From assembly GCF_000473105.1 (NCBI RefSeq), contig NZ_KI421498.1, positions 2,232,001-2,296,000 on the forward strand: a stretch of 64,000 bases of DNA. Direction: 5' to 3'. Shown here piece after piece: positions 17,795 through 26,183 of this stretch (position 1 is its first letter; every line of letters starts with the position of its first letter). The notes beneath the pieces were generated by a model that was given only the letters and a program-made list of their open reading frames with translations, was not told the DNA's origin and made no database searches. A program made the translations under genes and the position numbers. Origin of the DNA: Phaeobacter inhibens DSM 16374 (lineage in GTDB: Bacteria; Pseudomonadota; Alphaproteobacteria; Rhodobacterales; Rhodobacteraceae).

Positions 17795-18023
17795 TCTTCT
17801 CTGGCACAGCAGCCACCCGCGCGCGGTTTTGCCCACCCGGCGGCGGCCCCCCGCCCCAAAGATGCTCTCACAGCAGCGCGCGACGATAGGCCAGCTGCAA
17901 CAGATCCACCGATCTCCCCCGGTCGACCGCCTGATCAGCTTGCTACAGCGGCTGGATCCACGGCCGCGGGTTCCCCGCCACAGCCTGACTGGCAAGACAT
18001 CCGGCCTGCCGGAGGGTCCCTGA
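17784..18023 (+). CDS. Possible 79-residue basic protein overlapping the VOC stop
   Basis: An open frame beginning MMLDLLWHSSHPRAVLPTRR, overlapping the end of the VOC gene by 11 bases, with GAGG about 10 bases upstream. It is rich in Arg, Pro and Leu and has no recognisable domain. It could be translated by coupling to the VOC gene, or be an accident of GC-rich DNA. The remaining gap to 18326 holds only the hairpin at 18219-18265. Confidence 0.25.
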   Translation: MMLDLLWHSSHPRAVLPTRRRPPAPKMLSQQRATIGQLQQIHRSPPVDRLISLLQRLDPRPRVPRHSLTGKTSGLPEGP

Positions 18024-18218
18024 CCCCATAAAGGCGCTGCCGCAATGGTGACAAAACCGGACCTAAACTGGCCGACACATTGCAAGTTTTTCGCCGACCC
18101 TCTGTCCGGGAACGTCTGAAAAAGCGGAGTTTTCCGCCTGTTGGCATGAAATCGCTGTGGACAGGCGACCCCGCCCTCTTGCATTCGGCGGCAGGATTGG
18201 GTCAGGTAAATGTGACAC

Positions 18219-18265
18219 AACCGGTTTGTCCCGCTGTCAGTTCGGCAGTGGGACAAACCGGTTTT
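18219..18265 (+). terminator. Long inverted repeat before greA, terminator-like
   Basis: AACCGGTTTGTCCC (18219-18232) is perfectly repeated in inverse as GGGACAAACCGGTT (18250-18263), with a further CTG/CAG pair inside and TTTT at the end. On the top strand it has the form of an intrinsic terminator, yet the nearest upstream gene stops 200-425 bases earlier and greA starts 60 bases later. It may end an unannotated RNA or bind a protein. Confidence 0.55.
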
Positions 18266-18325
18266 CCTATAGACGCGAACCGCCACGGCCGGTGGCCAAA
18301 CCTGACACGATATCTGGACACAGAC

Positions 18326-18796
18326 ATGGAAAAGATCCCGATGACCCCAACGGGTCACGCCGCCCTCGAAACTGAGCTGAAGACCCTGAAATCGGTGGAA
18401 CGCCCGGCGATCATCAAGGCCATCGCCGAAGCCCGCGAGCTGGGCGATCTGTCGGAAAACGCCGAATACCATTCCGCACGCGAAAAACAGTCCTTCATCG
18501 AAGGCCGCATCAAAGAGCTGGAGGGCATCCTGTCGCTGGCCGATGTGATCAACCCGGCAAAACTCTCCGGCGCGATCAAGTTCGGCGCCAAGGTCACCGT
18601 CGTCGACGAAGACACCGATGAGGAAAAGACCTGGCAGATTGTCGGCGAACATGAGGCCAATATCGAAGCCGGTCTTTTGAACATCAGATCACCCATCGCC
18701 CGTGCCCTGATCGGCAAAGAAGAAGGCGACAGCGTCGAAGTCCGCACCCCCGGTGGGGACCGCGCCTATGAGATCCTCAAGATCATCTACGCCTGA
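18326..18796 (+). CDS. greA: Transcription elongation factor GreA
   Basis: Rescues stalled RNA polymerase by stimulating cleavage of the backtracked transcript. The 156 residues match the family: an N-terminal coiled coil ([20 protein letters not shown]) carrying the acidic tip [16 protein letters not shown], then a C-terminal FKBP-like domain. The start [10 protein letters not shown] at 18326 is typical of alphaproteobacterial GreA; the frame is open further upstream through the hairpin but without homology. Confidence 0.95.
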   Translation: MEKIPMTPTGHAALETELKTLKSVERPAIIKAIAEARELGDLSENAEYHSAREKQSFIEGRIKELEGILSLADVINPAKLSGAIKFGAKVTVVDEDTDEEKTWQIVGEHEANIEAGLLNIRSPIARALIGKEEGDSVEVRTPGGDRAYEILKIIYA

Positions 18797-18904
18797 CACA
18801 CTGCATCGGCGTGGCGCGCCATATAGGCGCCCCGCCAATCTCACCCAGCCGCCGCGTCCCGCGGCATATGCCAACCCACCGCGCCCCTGTTTCCGAGCAA
18901 CAGT

Positions 18905-19918
18905 ATGACCCGTTCCAGTTCCCCAGCCGCAACGCCCACCAGCGCCCTTGATACGCCACCGGAACGCCCGGTCTTTGGCCTCATTGAGGCCGCGGCACTC
19001 GGGCTCAGCGCCATGTGGTTTCTGGCAGTTGTCGCGATTTTTGTATTGGGCGGCACACCAGACGCGCCAGCAGCGGGATGGTCGGATATTCTGTTGCGCA
19101 TCGTCGCGGTAATCCTGCCGGTACTGCTCATCTGGGTGGGCGCCATCGCCCTGCGCTCAGCGCAGGTGATGCGGGATGAATCACAACGGCTCCACGCTGC
19201 CATCGACGGGATGCGCAACGCCTACATCGCCCATGCCCAACAGGCGGCCTCGGTTGCCGAACCTTCGGTAACCCGCAAGCTGGATGAAATCGCCGCCGCA
19301 ACCCGCAAAACGGAAACGGCCCTCGCCACCTTCCACACCAGCCGTCGTGACCGGCCGATGCCTGGGATCGCCACGGCCGCCGCAGGGGGTGAGGTGACCG
19401 ATCAGGGGCTTCTGGCACTTGGCACCCCTGCCGAGGATCTGGCCGCCCCCCTGCCCTCCGGCCAGTTGATCCGCGCACTGAACTTCCCAGAAACCGCAGA
19501 GGATGAGGAGGGCTTTGCCGCGCTCCGTTTGGCACTGCAGGATCGTAAGGCTGCACAGGTTATTCAAGCCGCGCAGGATGTGCTGACACTGCTCAGCCAG
19601 GATGGCATCTATATGGATGATCTGCGCCCCGATATGGCACGTCCTGAGATCTGGCGTCAGTTCGCCCAAGGTACCCGAGGGCGCGCCGTGGCCGCGCTTG
19701 GCGGCATCCGCGACCGCAGCTCCCTTGCGCTGACCTCCGCCCGGATGAAGCAGGATCCGATCTTTCGCGATGCGGCCCATCACTTCCTGCGCCGCTTTGA
19801 TCAGATGCTGGCCGAGTTCGAGGAAGAGGCGAGCGATACAGATATTTCATCGCTGGGCGAAACGCGCACCGCGCGCGCCTTCATGCTGTTGGGTCGTGTG
19901 GCTGGCACCTTCGACTAG
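18905..19918 (+). CDS. Membrane protein of unknown function beside greA
   Basis: 337 residues with two adjacent membrane helices (about residues 28-48, IEAAALGLSAMWFLAVVAIF, and 60-82, DILLRIVAVILPVLLIWVG), then a mostly helical cytoplasmic part with a coiled-coil-like stretch (MRDESQRLHAAIDGM) and an Ala-rich helical end. I do not recognise a named domain. It follows greA by 108 bases on the same strand and is convergent with moeA, whose stop lies 11 bases beyond. Confidence 0.8.
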   Translation: MTRSSSPAATPTSALDTPPERPVFGLIEAAALGLSAMWFLAVVAIFVLGGTPDAPAAGWSDILLRIVAVILPVLLIWVGAIALRSAQVMRDESQRLHAAIDGMRNAYIAHAQQAASVAEPSVTRKLDEIAAATRKTETALATFHTSRRDRPMPGIATAAAGGEVTDQGLLALGTPAEDLAAPLPSGQLIRALNFPETAEDEEGFAALRLALQDRKAAQVIQAAQDVLTLLSQDGIYMDDLRPDMARPEIWRQFAQGTRGRAVAALGGIRDRSSLALTSARMKQDPIFRDAAHHFLRRFDQMLAEFEEEASDTDISSLGETRTARAFMLLGRVAGTFD

Positions 19919-19929
19919 GACCGCGCGGC

Positions 19930-21186
19930 TTACAGGCCGAAACTTGCGTAGGGAATGAAACGCACTGGGTCACCGGGTTGGATCGTCGCGGCGCCATCTG
20001 CCAGTTCAACCAAACCCTCCGCCCAGCTGAGCGAACTGACCCGCCCTGACCCTTCGGATTTGAACACCTCAACCTTGCCATCCCGCACACGGGCGCGCAG
20101 ATACTCCCGCCGCCCCGGCTTTTTCCGCTTCTGAAAGGCCGCAGGCAGATCGAAGCCCTGCGGCAGGGTCCAGCTTGCCCCCGCCATCAGCCCCATGGCC
20201 GGACGGGCAAAGATCAGGGTACAGACCATCGCCGCCACCGGATTCCCCGGCAGACCAAACACCGGCACCCCCTGCCACAGCCCCAACGCCAGAGGTCGGC
20301 CGGGTTTCAAGGCAATCCGCCACTGCTGCATCGCGCCGCTTTCGCGCAACAATGCCGACATATGGTCCTCATCCCCCGCAGAGGCACCGCCGCTGGTCAG
20401 GATCACATCGACCCGTGTCGCCGCATGATCAAGACAGGCCCGCAAGGCCGCACGATCATCCGGCGCTTTGCCCAGATCCACAGCGACAAATCCCATCTGT
20501 GTCAGCACCCCCAACAACATCGGACGATTAGCATCATAGATCTGCCCTGCCGCCGCAGGCTCGCCCGGCTCCACCAGCTCATCGCCCGTGGAGAGAACCC
20601 CAACCCGCAGCAGCTGCCGCACTGGCAGTTCAGACACCCCCGTCGCCGAGGCCAGCGCCAGATCCGCAGGCGTAATCGCCCGTCCCTTGGACAGGATCAG
20701 ATCACCGGCCACAGCATCCTCGCCTGCCTTGCGGGTATTAGCGCCCTTCTTCAGCGGCCCGTGAAAGGCGATCTCGGCGCCTTCCCGGCTGACGTCCTCC
20801 TCAAGGATCACGGTATCCACCCCCGGAGGCAGCGCCGCACCAGTCAGAATACGAATGGCCCGTCCGGCGGCGACCTCTCCCTCATAGGCCAACCCGGCAG
20901 CCGCCCGCCCCTCAGTGAGCGGCATGACCTGCGGGCCATCCTCTGCCGGGCCTGCAAACCCGTAACCATCCACGGCGGTATTCGCCTGCGGCGGGTTGCT
21001 GCGGGCCGCAAACACATCCTCGGCCAGAACCCGGCCAAGGCTTTCGGCCAGCGATACAAGCTCAACCGCAGTCACCGCAGTCAGGTTCTGTCGCAGATGC
21101 TCCAGTGCAACATCCACCGGCGTCCAGTCCACCCCGGCAGGCAAAGCAAAGCAGTCATTGCGCAATGGCGGTGGGGCAAGGGTCAT
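19930..21186 (-). CDS. moeA: Molybdopterin molybdotransferase
   Basis: Inserts molybdate into adenylated molybdopterin to finish molybdenum cofactor. The 418 residues show the MoeA layout: AEDVFAARSNPPQANTAVDGYGF near residue 60, RILTGAALPPGVDTVI near 120, the MoCF-fold TGDELVEPG and LTSGGASAGDEDHM (near 260), then FGLPGNPVAA and the C-terminal beta domain. The start overlaps the stop of the gene at 21183 by four bases (ATGA), within a leftward Moco cluster. Confidence 0.94.
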   Translation of the reverse strand: MTLAPPPLRNDCFALPAGVDWTPVDVALEHLRQNLTAVTAVELVSLAESLGRVLAEDVFAARSNPPQANTAVDGYGFAGPAEDGPQVMPLTEGRAAAGLAYEGEVAAGRAIRILTGAALPPGVDTVILEEDVSREGAEIAFHGPLKKGANTRKAGEDAVAGDLILSKGRAITPADLALASATGVSELPVRQLLRVGVLSTGDELVEPGEPAAAGQIYDANRPMLLGVLTQMGFVAVDLGKAPDDRAALRACLDHAATRVDVILTSGGASAGDEDHMSALLRESGAMQQWRIALKPGRPLALGLWQGVPVFGLPGNPVAAMVCTLIFARPAMGLMAGASWTLPQGFDLPAAFQKRKKPGRREYLRARVRDGKVEVFKSEGSGRVSSLSWAEGLVELADGAATIQPGDPVRFIPYASFGL

Positions 21187-21995
21187 ATTTGGTCCACTCC
21201 CAGGATCCAGCCCTCTTCGGGCGCGGTGACGGTCAACAGCTGCTGCAATTCTGCCACGGGTAGGCCCGCAAGTTCCAGCGCCACCTTATGCACCTGCCAG
21301 GCATCCTTGATCCAGTGGTTCGGCCCCGGCCCAGCCAGCAGTGTCGGCCAGATTTCGACCAATGCCACCGGTTTATCCAGTGGCTCAAACGGCCAGACCG
21401 CAACCTGTCTAGCAAAGCGGCGGCGCAAACGATCCAAAACCGGCAGCCCCATCATCACCTGACTGCCAACCGCTCCTGCACCGGCCATTTGCCAGCAGGT
21501 GAAACTGCGCTTGTCGTAATGCTCAACTGCGCGGCGCTCGGGAAACGGATTGCGGTAATTGTCTTTCTTGCGTGGCAACCCCGGAATATCCCGCTTTAGA
21601 CCATTGGCCCAGAACGGCCCCTGACCGCCAAACTGCCGATTGATACTTCCGGCGAGATCAAACCGGTTGTTGTCGCCCGGCGCATCCTCAATGCGCGTCT
21701 CGAACCAGTGCCAGAGGTCAAGCGGATCGTCTGATCCAGTCACAGCCCTGCAAAATCCAGCTGGGTAGCCAAAGGGGAAATCGAACCCAAGCAGCAATCT
21801 GCGCCCGGCCGTCAGTTCGGCCTCAATCAGACCGGCCAGCCAATCCTCTGCCAGCTGGCGATTGCGCAAGTATAAAGGGTCGCCGGTGGCACCGTCACGA
21901 CGGACGCAGGCCCAGATCGCATCTTTGCACGGGGTTGCCCCCCGGTCCTTGCCACCCGACCAGTCCACCATGGCAAAACTCTGCCACGGGATCAC
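21183..21995 (-). CDS. Uncharacterised protein embedded in the Moco cluster
   Basis: 270 residues. The start MVDWSGG and the segment LLLGFDFPFGYPAGF suggest an RNase H-like fold such as DUF429, with possible acidic residues Asp in VDWSG and GFDFPFG; this is a judgement by eye. It is joined to mobB upstream and moeA downstream by 4-base overlaps, so it is cotranslated with both. Roseobacter genomes often label this protein 'molybdopterin guanine dinucleotide synthesis' from context alone. No enzyme activity is established from sequence. Confidence 0.8.
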   Translation of the reverse strand: MIPWQSFAMVDWSGGKDRGATPCKDAIWACVRRDGATGDPLYLRNRQLAEDWLAGLIEAELTAGRRLLLGFDFPFGYPAGFCRAVTGSDDPLDLWHWFETRIEDAPGDNNRFDLAGSINRQFGGQGPFWANGLKRDIPGLPRKKDNYRNPFPERRAVEHYDKRSFTCWQMAGAGAVGSQVMMGLPVLDRLRRRFARQVAVWPFEPLDKPVALVEIWPTLLAGPGPNHWIKDAWQVHKVALELAGLPVAELQQLLTVTAPEEGWILGVDQI

Positions 21996-22483
21996 AGCGC
22001 AATCTCCCCCGCGATAAAATCGGCAATCGCGGCCGTATCGTCCAGATCAAACACCGGTCGGTCCAGATGAAGTGGAACATCGCTGGCGACGGCGCGGATC
22101 GTCGCGTCCTCGGGCGCAATAAGCGTCTGCCCGGCCGCCGTACGATAAGCTTCGATCTTCGGGTGGGTCTCACGTTTGAAACCTTCGACCAACACCAGAT
22201 CGACGGGGCGCAACCGGGACAGCAGCTCAACGAAGCTCGGCTCATCCGCTCCACGCAATTCCTGCATGATGGCCACCCGGTTTGGCGAAGCAAGGATAAC
22301 CTCAGCCGCCCCCGCCGTCCTGTGACGATAGCTGTCGGTGCCCGGCTGATCCACATCCGTGCTGTGATGAGCGTGTTTTAACGTCGAGACGCTGTGGCCG
22401 CGCCGACAGAACTCAGCGACCAGTCGCTCCATCAAGCCGGTCTTGCCGCAGTTCTTCCAGCCCGTGACACCGTAGACCTTCAT
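21992..22483 (-). CDS. mobB: Molybdopterin-guanine dinucleotide biosynthesis adaptor MobB
   Basis: A GTP-binding P-loop protein of 163 residues that assists MobA in making the guanine dinucleotide form of the cofactor. Walker A is GWKNCGKTGLMERL (residues 6-19), followed by STLKHAHHSTDVDQPGTDS, typical of MobB, and a Walker B-like LVLVEGFKRE. The start and stop each overlap a neighbour by four bases, between mobA and the unknown gene. Confidence 0.93.
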   Translation of the reverse strand: MKVYGVTGWKNCGKTGLMERLVAEFCRRGHSVSTLKHAHHSTDVDQPGTDSYRHRTAGAAEVILASPNRVAIMQELRGADEPSFVELLSRLRPVDLVLVEGFKRETHPKIEAYRTAAGQTLIAPEDATIRAVASDVPLHLDRPVFDLDDTAAIADFIAGEIAL

Positions 22484-23121
22484 CGCAGCAATGCCTCCGC
22501 CCGTGCCAGATCATCCGGTGTATTGACGTTGAAAAAAGGATCAAACGGGCCAGCCTCAAACAGGGCTTCGCGCCCCTGGTGCTGATCCGTCCAGAGCACA
22601 ACCTTGCGCAAGCCACCCTGCAAGGCCGCACGCAGGTCATCGCGCAGGGCCACCGGCCAGAGGCCAAAGGTTGGATGTCGATTTACCCGGCTGCGCCCAC
22701 CGGATTTCAGTTCTTCTCCGGTCCGCGGCGTTGTTGCCAGCACCAGTGGATGCATCTGCCCGGTGGCGCTTTCGCTGAGACGCGCGACGAGGTCCTGCGG
22801 AAAAAAGGGCGTATCGGCTGCAACGGTCACGATGCTGTCAGCTCCCTGTTCTGCAGCCCAGTCCAATCCCGCCAGCACACCGGCCAGCGGCCCGGCAAAC
22901 CCGTCAATACTGTCCGCAATCACCGGCAGCCCCAGGTCATCGAAACGCGCAGGCTCTCCGTTGGCGTTCAATGCCATCAGCTCCACCTGCGGCGACAGGC
23001 GGTCAATCACATGACGGATCAGGCTGCACCCGCCAACCTGCAGGCGCCCCTTGTCGCCGCCCCCCATGCGGGTGGCGAGACCTCCTGCGAGAATGATGCC
23101 CAATGGTCCGTTTTGTTTCAT
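22480..23121 (-). CDS. mobA: Molybdenum cofactor guanylyltransferase
   Basis: Attaches GMP to molybdopterin to make the bis-MGD precursor used by DMSO-reductase-family enzymes. 213 residues: the nucleotidyltransferase start LGIILAGGLATRMGGGDKG, the DGFAGPLAGVLAGL segment, the metal site VAADTPFFP, and the end FFNVNTPDDLARAE. The ATG at 23121 has GAGGAGA about 8 bases upstream; the open frame extends upstream without homology. Confidence 0.94.
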   Translation of the reverse strand: MKQNGPLGIILAGGLATRMGGGDKGRLQVGGCSLIRHVIDRLSPQVELMALNANGEPARFDDLGLPVIADSIDGFAGPLAGVLAGLDWAAEQGADSIVTVAADTPFFPQDLVARLSESATGQMHPLVLATTPRTGEELKSGGRSRVNRHPTFGLWPVALRDDLRAALQGGLRKVVLWTDQHQGREALFEAGPFDPFFNVNTPDDLARAEALLR

Positions 23122-23183
23122 GACATCTCCTCTCGGCGCCCGAAATGAGGTGGTTTCAGAAGCATAGCCCGCATGTAAAGCGC

Positions 23184-24095
23184 CTATCGCTCCGCGCTTT
23201 TGCGCCGATGCGCCTTTGCCTCTACAGGCACTTTGGCCGGATCGGTATCCCGGATCAGCCGCGCCTCGCCCGACAGACAGATGAACCGCTGCCCACGCAT
23301 CCGGCCGATAAGTGTCAGGCCAAGCTCCTGTGCGATCTCGACACCCCAGGCGGTGAAGCCGGATCGCGACACCAGCACCGGGATCCCCATCATCGCGGTT
23401 TTGATCACCATCTCCGAGGTGAGCCGTCCGGTCGTATAGAGGATCTTGTCGGAGACCTCCGCGCCAGTGCTTTGGATCCAACCCGCAATCTTGTCCACGG
23501 CGTTGTGCCGCCCCACGTCCTCCATATAGACCAGCGGGCGATCCTCCTGACACAGCACCGTGCCGTGAATGGCGCCTGCCTCAAGATAGAGCGAGGGGGT
23601 GCGGTTGATTTTATGCGCAAGTGCATAAAGCCAGGAACTGCGTACGGGTGTCTGTGGCAGCACGACCCCCTCGAGCCCCTCCATCATATCGCCAAACACA
23701 GTGCCCACGGCACAGCCGGATGTTCGGGTCTTTTTCTGCAGCTTATCCTCATAAGAGGTCTCAACGGCGGTTCGCACCACCACCGTCTCCAGCTCTTCGT
23801 CATAATCGATGGCCGTAATCTCATCACCAGGGTGCAACATACCCTGATTGCGCAGAAAGCCGAGCGCCAGATACTCAGGATAGTCCCCGATGGTCATCGC
23901 CGTCACGATTTCCTGACGGTTGAGGTAGATCGTCAGCGGCCGTTCCTCCACCACCGAGATTTCCGTTACCGTGCCGGCGTGATCGATTCCCTGAACCGCC
24001 CGCGTTAGCCGGACATCTGCGGGCGCAGGGGCGATCACGTATTCAGCCAATACCGACGCCAGATCAGAGCCTTCTTCAGCCATCATCAATTGCAA
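23184..24095 (-). CDS. fdhD: Formate dehydrogenase accessory sulfurtransferase FdhD
   Basis: Transfers sulfur from a cysteine desulfurase to bis-MGD cofactor so that formate dehydrogenase becomes active. The 303-residue length is usual. The mobile-loop Cys site reads RTSGCAVGTVFGD, with one Cys where E. coli FdhD has CxxC. Other family blocks: LGFLRNQGML, VYMEDVGRHNAVDKIAGW, LYTTGRLTSEMVIK and GIPVLVSRSGFTAWG. It leads the leftward mobA-mobB-moeA group after a 62-base gap. No formate dehydrogenase subunit is in the window. Confidence 0.93.
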   Translation of the reverse strand: MQLMMAEEGSDLASVLAEYVIAPAPADVRLTRAVQGIDHAGTVTEISVVEERPLTIYLNRQEIVTAMTIGDYPEYLALGFLRNQGMLHPGDEITAIDYDEELETVVVRTAVETSYEDKLQKKTRTSGCAVGTVFGDMMEGLEGVVLPQTPVRSSWLYALAHKINRTPSLYLEAGAIHGTVLCQEDRPLVYMEDVGRHNAVDKIAGWIQSTGAEVSDKILYTTGRLTSEMVIKTAMMGIPVLVSRSGFTAWGVEIAQELGLTLIGRMRGQRFICLSGEARLIRDTDPAKVPVEAKAHRRKSAER

Positions 24096-24146
24096 ACCTC
24101 CGCCACCAGGCTTATGCCATCTGAGTAGTAACTCTAGGACCAGATC

Positions 24147-24872
24147 ATGGCAATCACCACCACGAAATCGGCGTTTTGGAAGGGCTTTCGTGATGGCGCA
24201 CCTTTCCTTCTGGTGTCCGGACCATTTGGGCTGCTGTTTGGCGTTCTCGCCGCCGAAGCGGGACTGATTGTCCCCGAAGCAATGATCTTCTCGCTCTCTG
24301 TCTTCGCCGGGTCGGCACAGTTTACTGCTTTGCAGCTGATGGAGGAAAACACGCCACTGGTGATCATCCTGATTTCAGCTCTGGCCGTGAACCTGCGGGT
24401 CGCGATGTATTCGGCATCGCTCACACCGTACCTCGGCGGCGCCCCGTTGTGGCAGCGCGCCTGTGCGGCGTATCTGACGGTTGATCAGTCTTATGCGCTC
24501 TCGATTGTGCAGTTCGAAACCCATCCGCAGATGACCCTATCCCAGCGCATGGCCTATTTCTTTGGCACCAATGGCTGCGTGGCGCCGGGCTGGATGGTCG
24601 CAACCTATATCGGTGCATTGGTCGGCACCCAGATCCCGGCGAGCTGGGGGCTCGATTTTGTCTTGCCGCTCGCGTTTCTGGCCATGATCGGACCAATGCT
24701 GCGGACGCCGGCCCACGTTGTCGCCTGTTTCGCCGCCGTCGTCACTGCCCTGCCTGCAACTGCGCTGCCCTATAACCTTGGCCTGATTGTTGCAGGCCTC
24801 GTCGGCATGATGGCCGGTGCCCAGGCCGAGGTCTGGCTGGAGCGCCGCCAAATTGCAAAGGACCCGTCATGA
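24147..24872 (+). CDS. azlC: AzlC-family branched-chain amino acid exporter, large subunit
   Basis: An inner-membrane protein of 241 residues with several helices: GFRDGAPFLLVSGPFGLLFG at the start, the family block FSLSVFAGSAQFTAL, NLRVAMYSASL, and AYLTVDQSYALS near 110. AzlC with AzlD exports branched-chain amino acids or analogues. The stop overlaps the azlD start by four bases. Divergent from fdhD. Confidence 0.92.
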   Translation: MAITTTKSAFWKGFRDGAPFLLVSGPFGLLFGVLAAEAGLIVPEAMIFSLSVFAGSAQFTALQLMEENTPLVIILISALAVNLRVAMYSASLTPYLGGAPLWQRACAAYLTVDQSYALSIVQFETHPQMTLSQRMAYFFGTNGCVAPGWMVATYIGALVGTQIPASWGLDFVLPLAFLAMIGPMLRTPAHVVACFAAVVTALPATALPYNLGLIVAGLVGMMAGAQAEVWLERRQIAKDPS

Positions 24873-25204
24873 CCCAGTCCCCCGATCCGACGCTGCTCTG
24901 GACTATTATTATTGGCCTTGCCATTGGCAGTTTTGCCCTGCGTTTCGCCTTTATCGGGCTGATGGGTGGGCGCAGTATGCCACCATGGCTGATGCGCCAT
25001 CTGCGGTACACTGCGGTGGCGATCATTCCGGCGCTGGTGACACCTCTCGTGGTCTGGCCGACGCCAACAGGCGGCACGCCCAGTCTCCCGCATCTGGCGG
25101 TCGCCGCCGCTGTCTTTGCGCTTGGCTACTGGACGCGAAATGTGCTGATCGCCATGGGCAGCGGCGCGATCGGTTTCCTGCTGCTGTTTCTGTTCTCAGG
25201 CTGA
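24869..25204 (+). CDS. azlD: AzlD-family exporter small subunit
   Basis: 111 residues with about four membrane helices. WTIIIGLAIGSFALRFAF, then the family stretch PPWLMRHLRYTAVAIIPALV and YWTRNVLIAMGSGAIGFLL. It overlaps azlC by four bases and is followed by a strong terminator, so azlCD forms a two-gene operon. Confidence 0.9.
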   Translation: MTQSPDPTLLWTIIIGLAIGSFALRFAFIGLMGGRSMPPWLMRHLRYTAVAIIPALVTPLVVWPTPTGGTPSLPHLAVAAAVFALGYWTRNVLIAMGSGAIGFLLLFLFSG

Positions 25205-25222
25205 TCTATTCCGGCAAAAAGC

Positions 25223-25250
25223 AAAAGCCGCAGGCGATGCTGCGGCTTTT
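25223..25250 (+). terminator. Intrinsic terminator shared by azlD and the facing lipoprotein gene
   Basis: A perfect 11-bp stem AAAAGCCGCAG / CTGCGGCTTTT with a 6-base loop. A-run and T-run on both sides let it work in both directions. Confidence 0.9.
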
Positions 25251-25283
25251 CAATATCTTCGGTCCTGGCAAGCGCCGAGGTGA

Positions 25284-25952
25284 TCAGCCGCCCGCGTTCA
25301 GCGCCGCGTTATTCTTCGCCAGCCCCTCTTGCAGGTCTGCGCTGTCATTTTCCCGGTAGCGCTCCGTTGTGACACCCGGCAGGGCGCCGAACTGCTCAGA
25401 CAGATTGCCTGGATAGAAGGTCACGTTCAGGCTCTCAAGCCCAGGAACCTGTTTCAGGATTGACGCCGTAGCATTGGCACAAAACGCACCCGGCACGCGC
25501 CCGTTCGCCCGAACCAGTTGATAGGCCCGTTGCGCCTGCTCCGGCGTCACCTCAAGCCGCTGCACCACCACATGATGCGTGCTGCGCGCATGAGACCCGC
25601 GATAGGCTTTCTCTACACCCGGCGTGATGCCGAACAGCACATCGTCGCGCTCTGGCACCACATCCGCATAGAACGAGCCCGCCGGATCAAAGATCACCCG
25701 CTCCGAGGCGTTGACCATCAGCGATGTATGCGCGCCCTTGCCGGTGCGGTTGTTGATCATAGTATACAGCGTCAGCGCAGGCGGACCATTGTGACGATAG
25801 GCCACCCGCTCCAGCGTGGCGTCATCGGCATTGGGCTGCTGCTGGGCCGCACAGGCCGTCAGCGCGGCAACTGCCAGACCGAGAGCTGCAAATCGCAACC
25901 CAGTCGACAGCCGCCGAACACCGGAACGCACGTTGAGATCAGAACCACTCAC
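25284..25952 (-). CDS. Lipoprotein with a possible permuted papain-like fold
   Basis: 222 residues with a signal peptide and lipobox LTAC (Cys near residue 34). The segment GKGAHTSLMV comes before GAFCANATASIL; a His motif preceding a Cys motif is the order found in circularly permuted NlpC/P60 enzymes, so a hydrolase or transferase role is possible, but this is by-eye inference. The gene faces azlD across a shared terminator and lies 8 bases after the oxidase subunit IV gene region on the other side. Confidence 0.75.
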   Translation of the reverse strand: MSGSDLNVRSGVRRLSTGLRFAALGLAVAALTACAAQQQPNADDATLERVAYRHNGPPALTLYTMINNRTGKGAHTSLMVNASERVIFDPAGSFYADVVPERDDVLFGITPGVEKAYRGSHARSTHHVVVQRLEVTPEQAQRAYQLVRANGRVPGAFCANATASILKQVPGLESLNVTFYPGNLSEQFGALPGVTTERYRENDSADLQEGLAKNNAALNAGG

Positions 25953-25960
25953 GAGGGTGA

Positions 25961-26095
25961 TCAGGTCGCGAAGATTGCAAGGAACACCGCAAAGAGCAGC
26001 GCCGCAATGCAGAACCGAGTGGTGAATTTGAGGAAGCCGTTGTAGGTCTTTTCCTGAACGGTGATATCCATCGAACCGTGCTTATGGTCAGCCAT
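25961..26095 (-). CDS. aa3-type cytochrome c oxidase subunit IV
   Basis: A 44-residue single-helix protein: MADHKHGSMDITVQEKTYNG, then a membrane helix (FCIAALLFAVFLAIFA). This is the small subunit found in aa3 oxidases of Paracoccus and Rhodobacter. The ATG at 26095 gives the family N terminus; the frame stays open upstream without homology. The gene is too short for routine gene finding but the family match by motif is clear. The main oxidase subunits are elsewhere. Confidence 0.88.
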   Translation of the reverse strand: MADHKHGSMDITVQEKTYNGFLKFTTRFCIAALLFAVFLAIFAT

Positions 26096-26183
26096 GTGTC
26101 CATTCCTATTCGCGTCTGTTTTCCGCTGAATACTGGATTTCGCAGACCCTGTCACCACGTCAATCGGGCGCAGCCGGATCAAA

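Noticed and set aside
17369-18652. 427-codon leftward open frame across the VOC gene, gap and greA
   Set aside because: It is antisense to two clear genes, has no recognisable motif and is a by-product of GC-rich codon structure.
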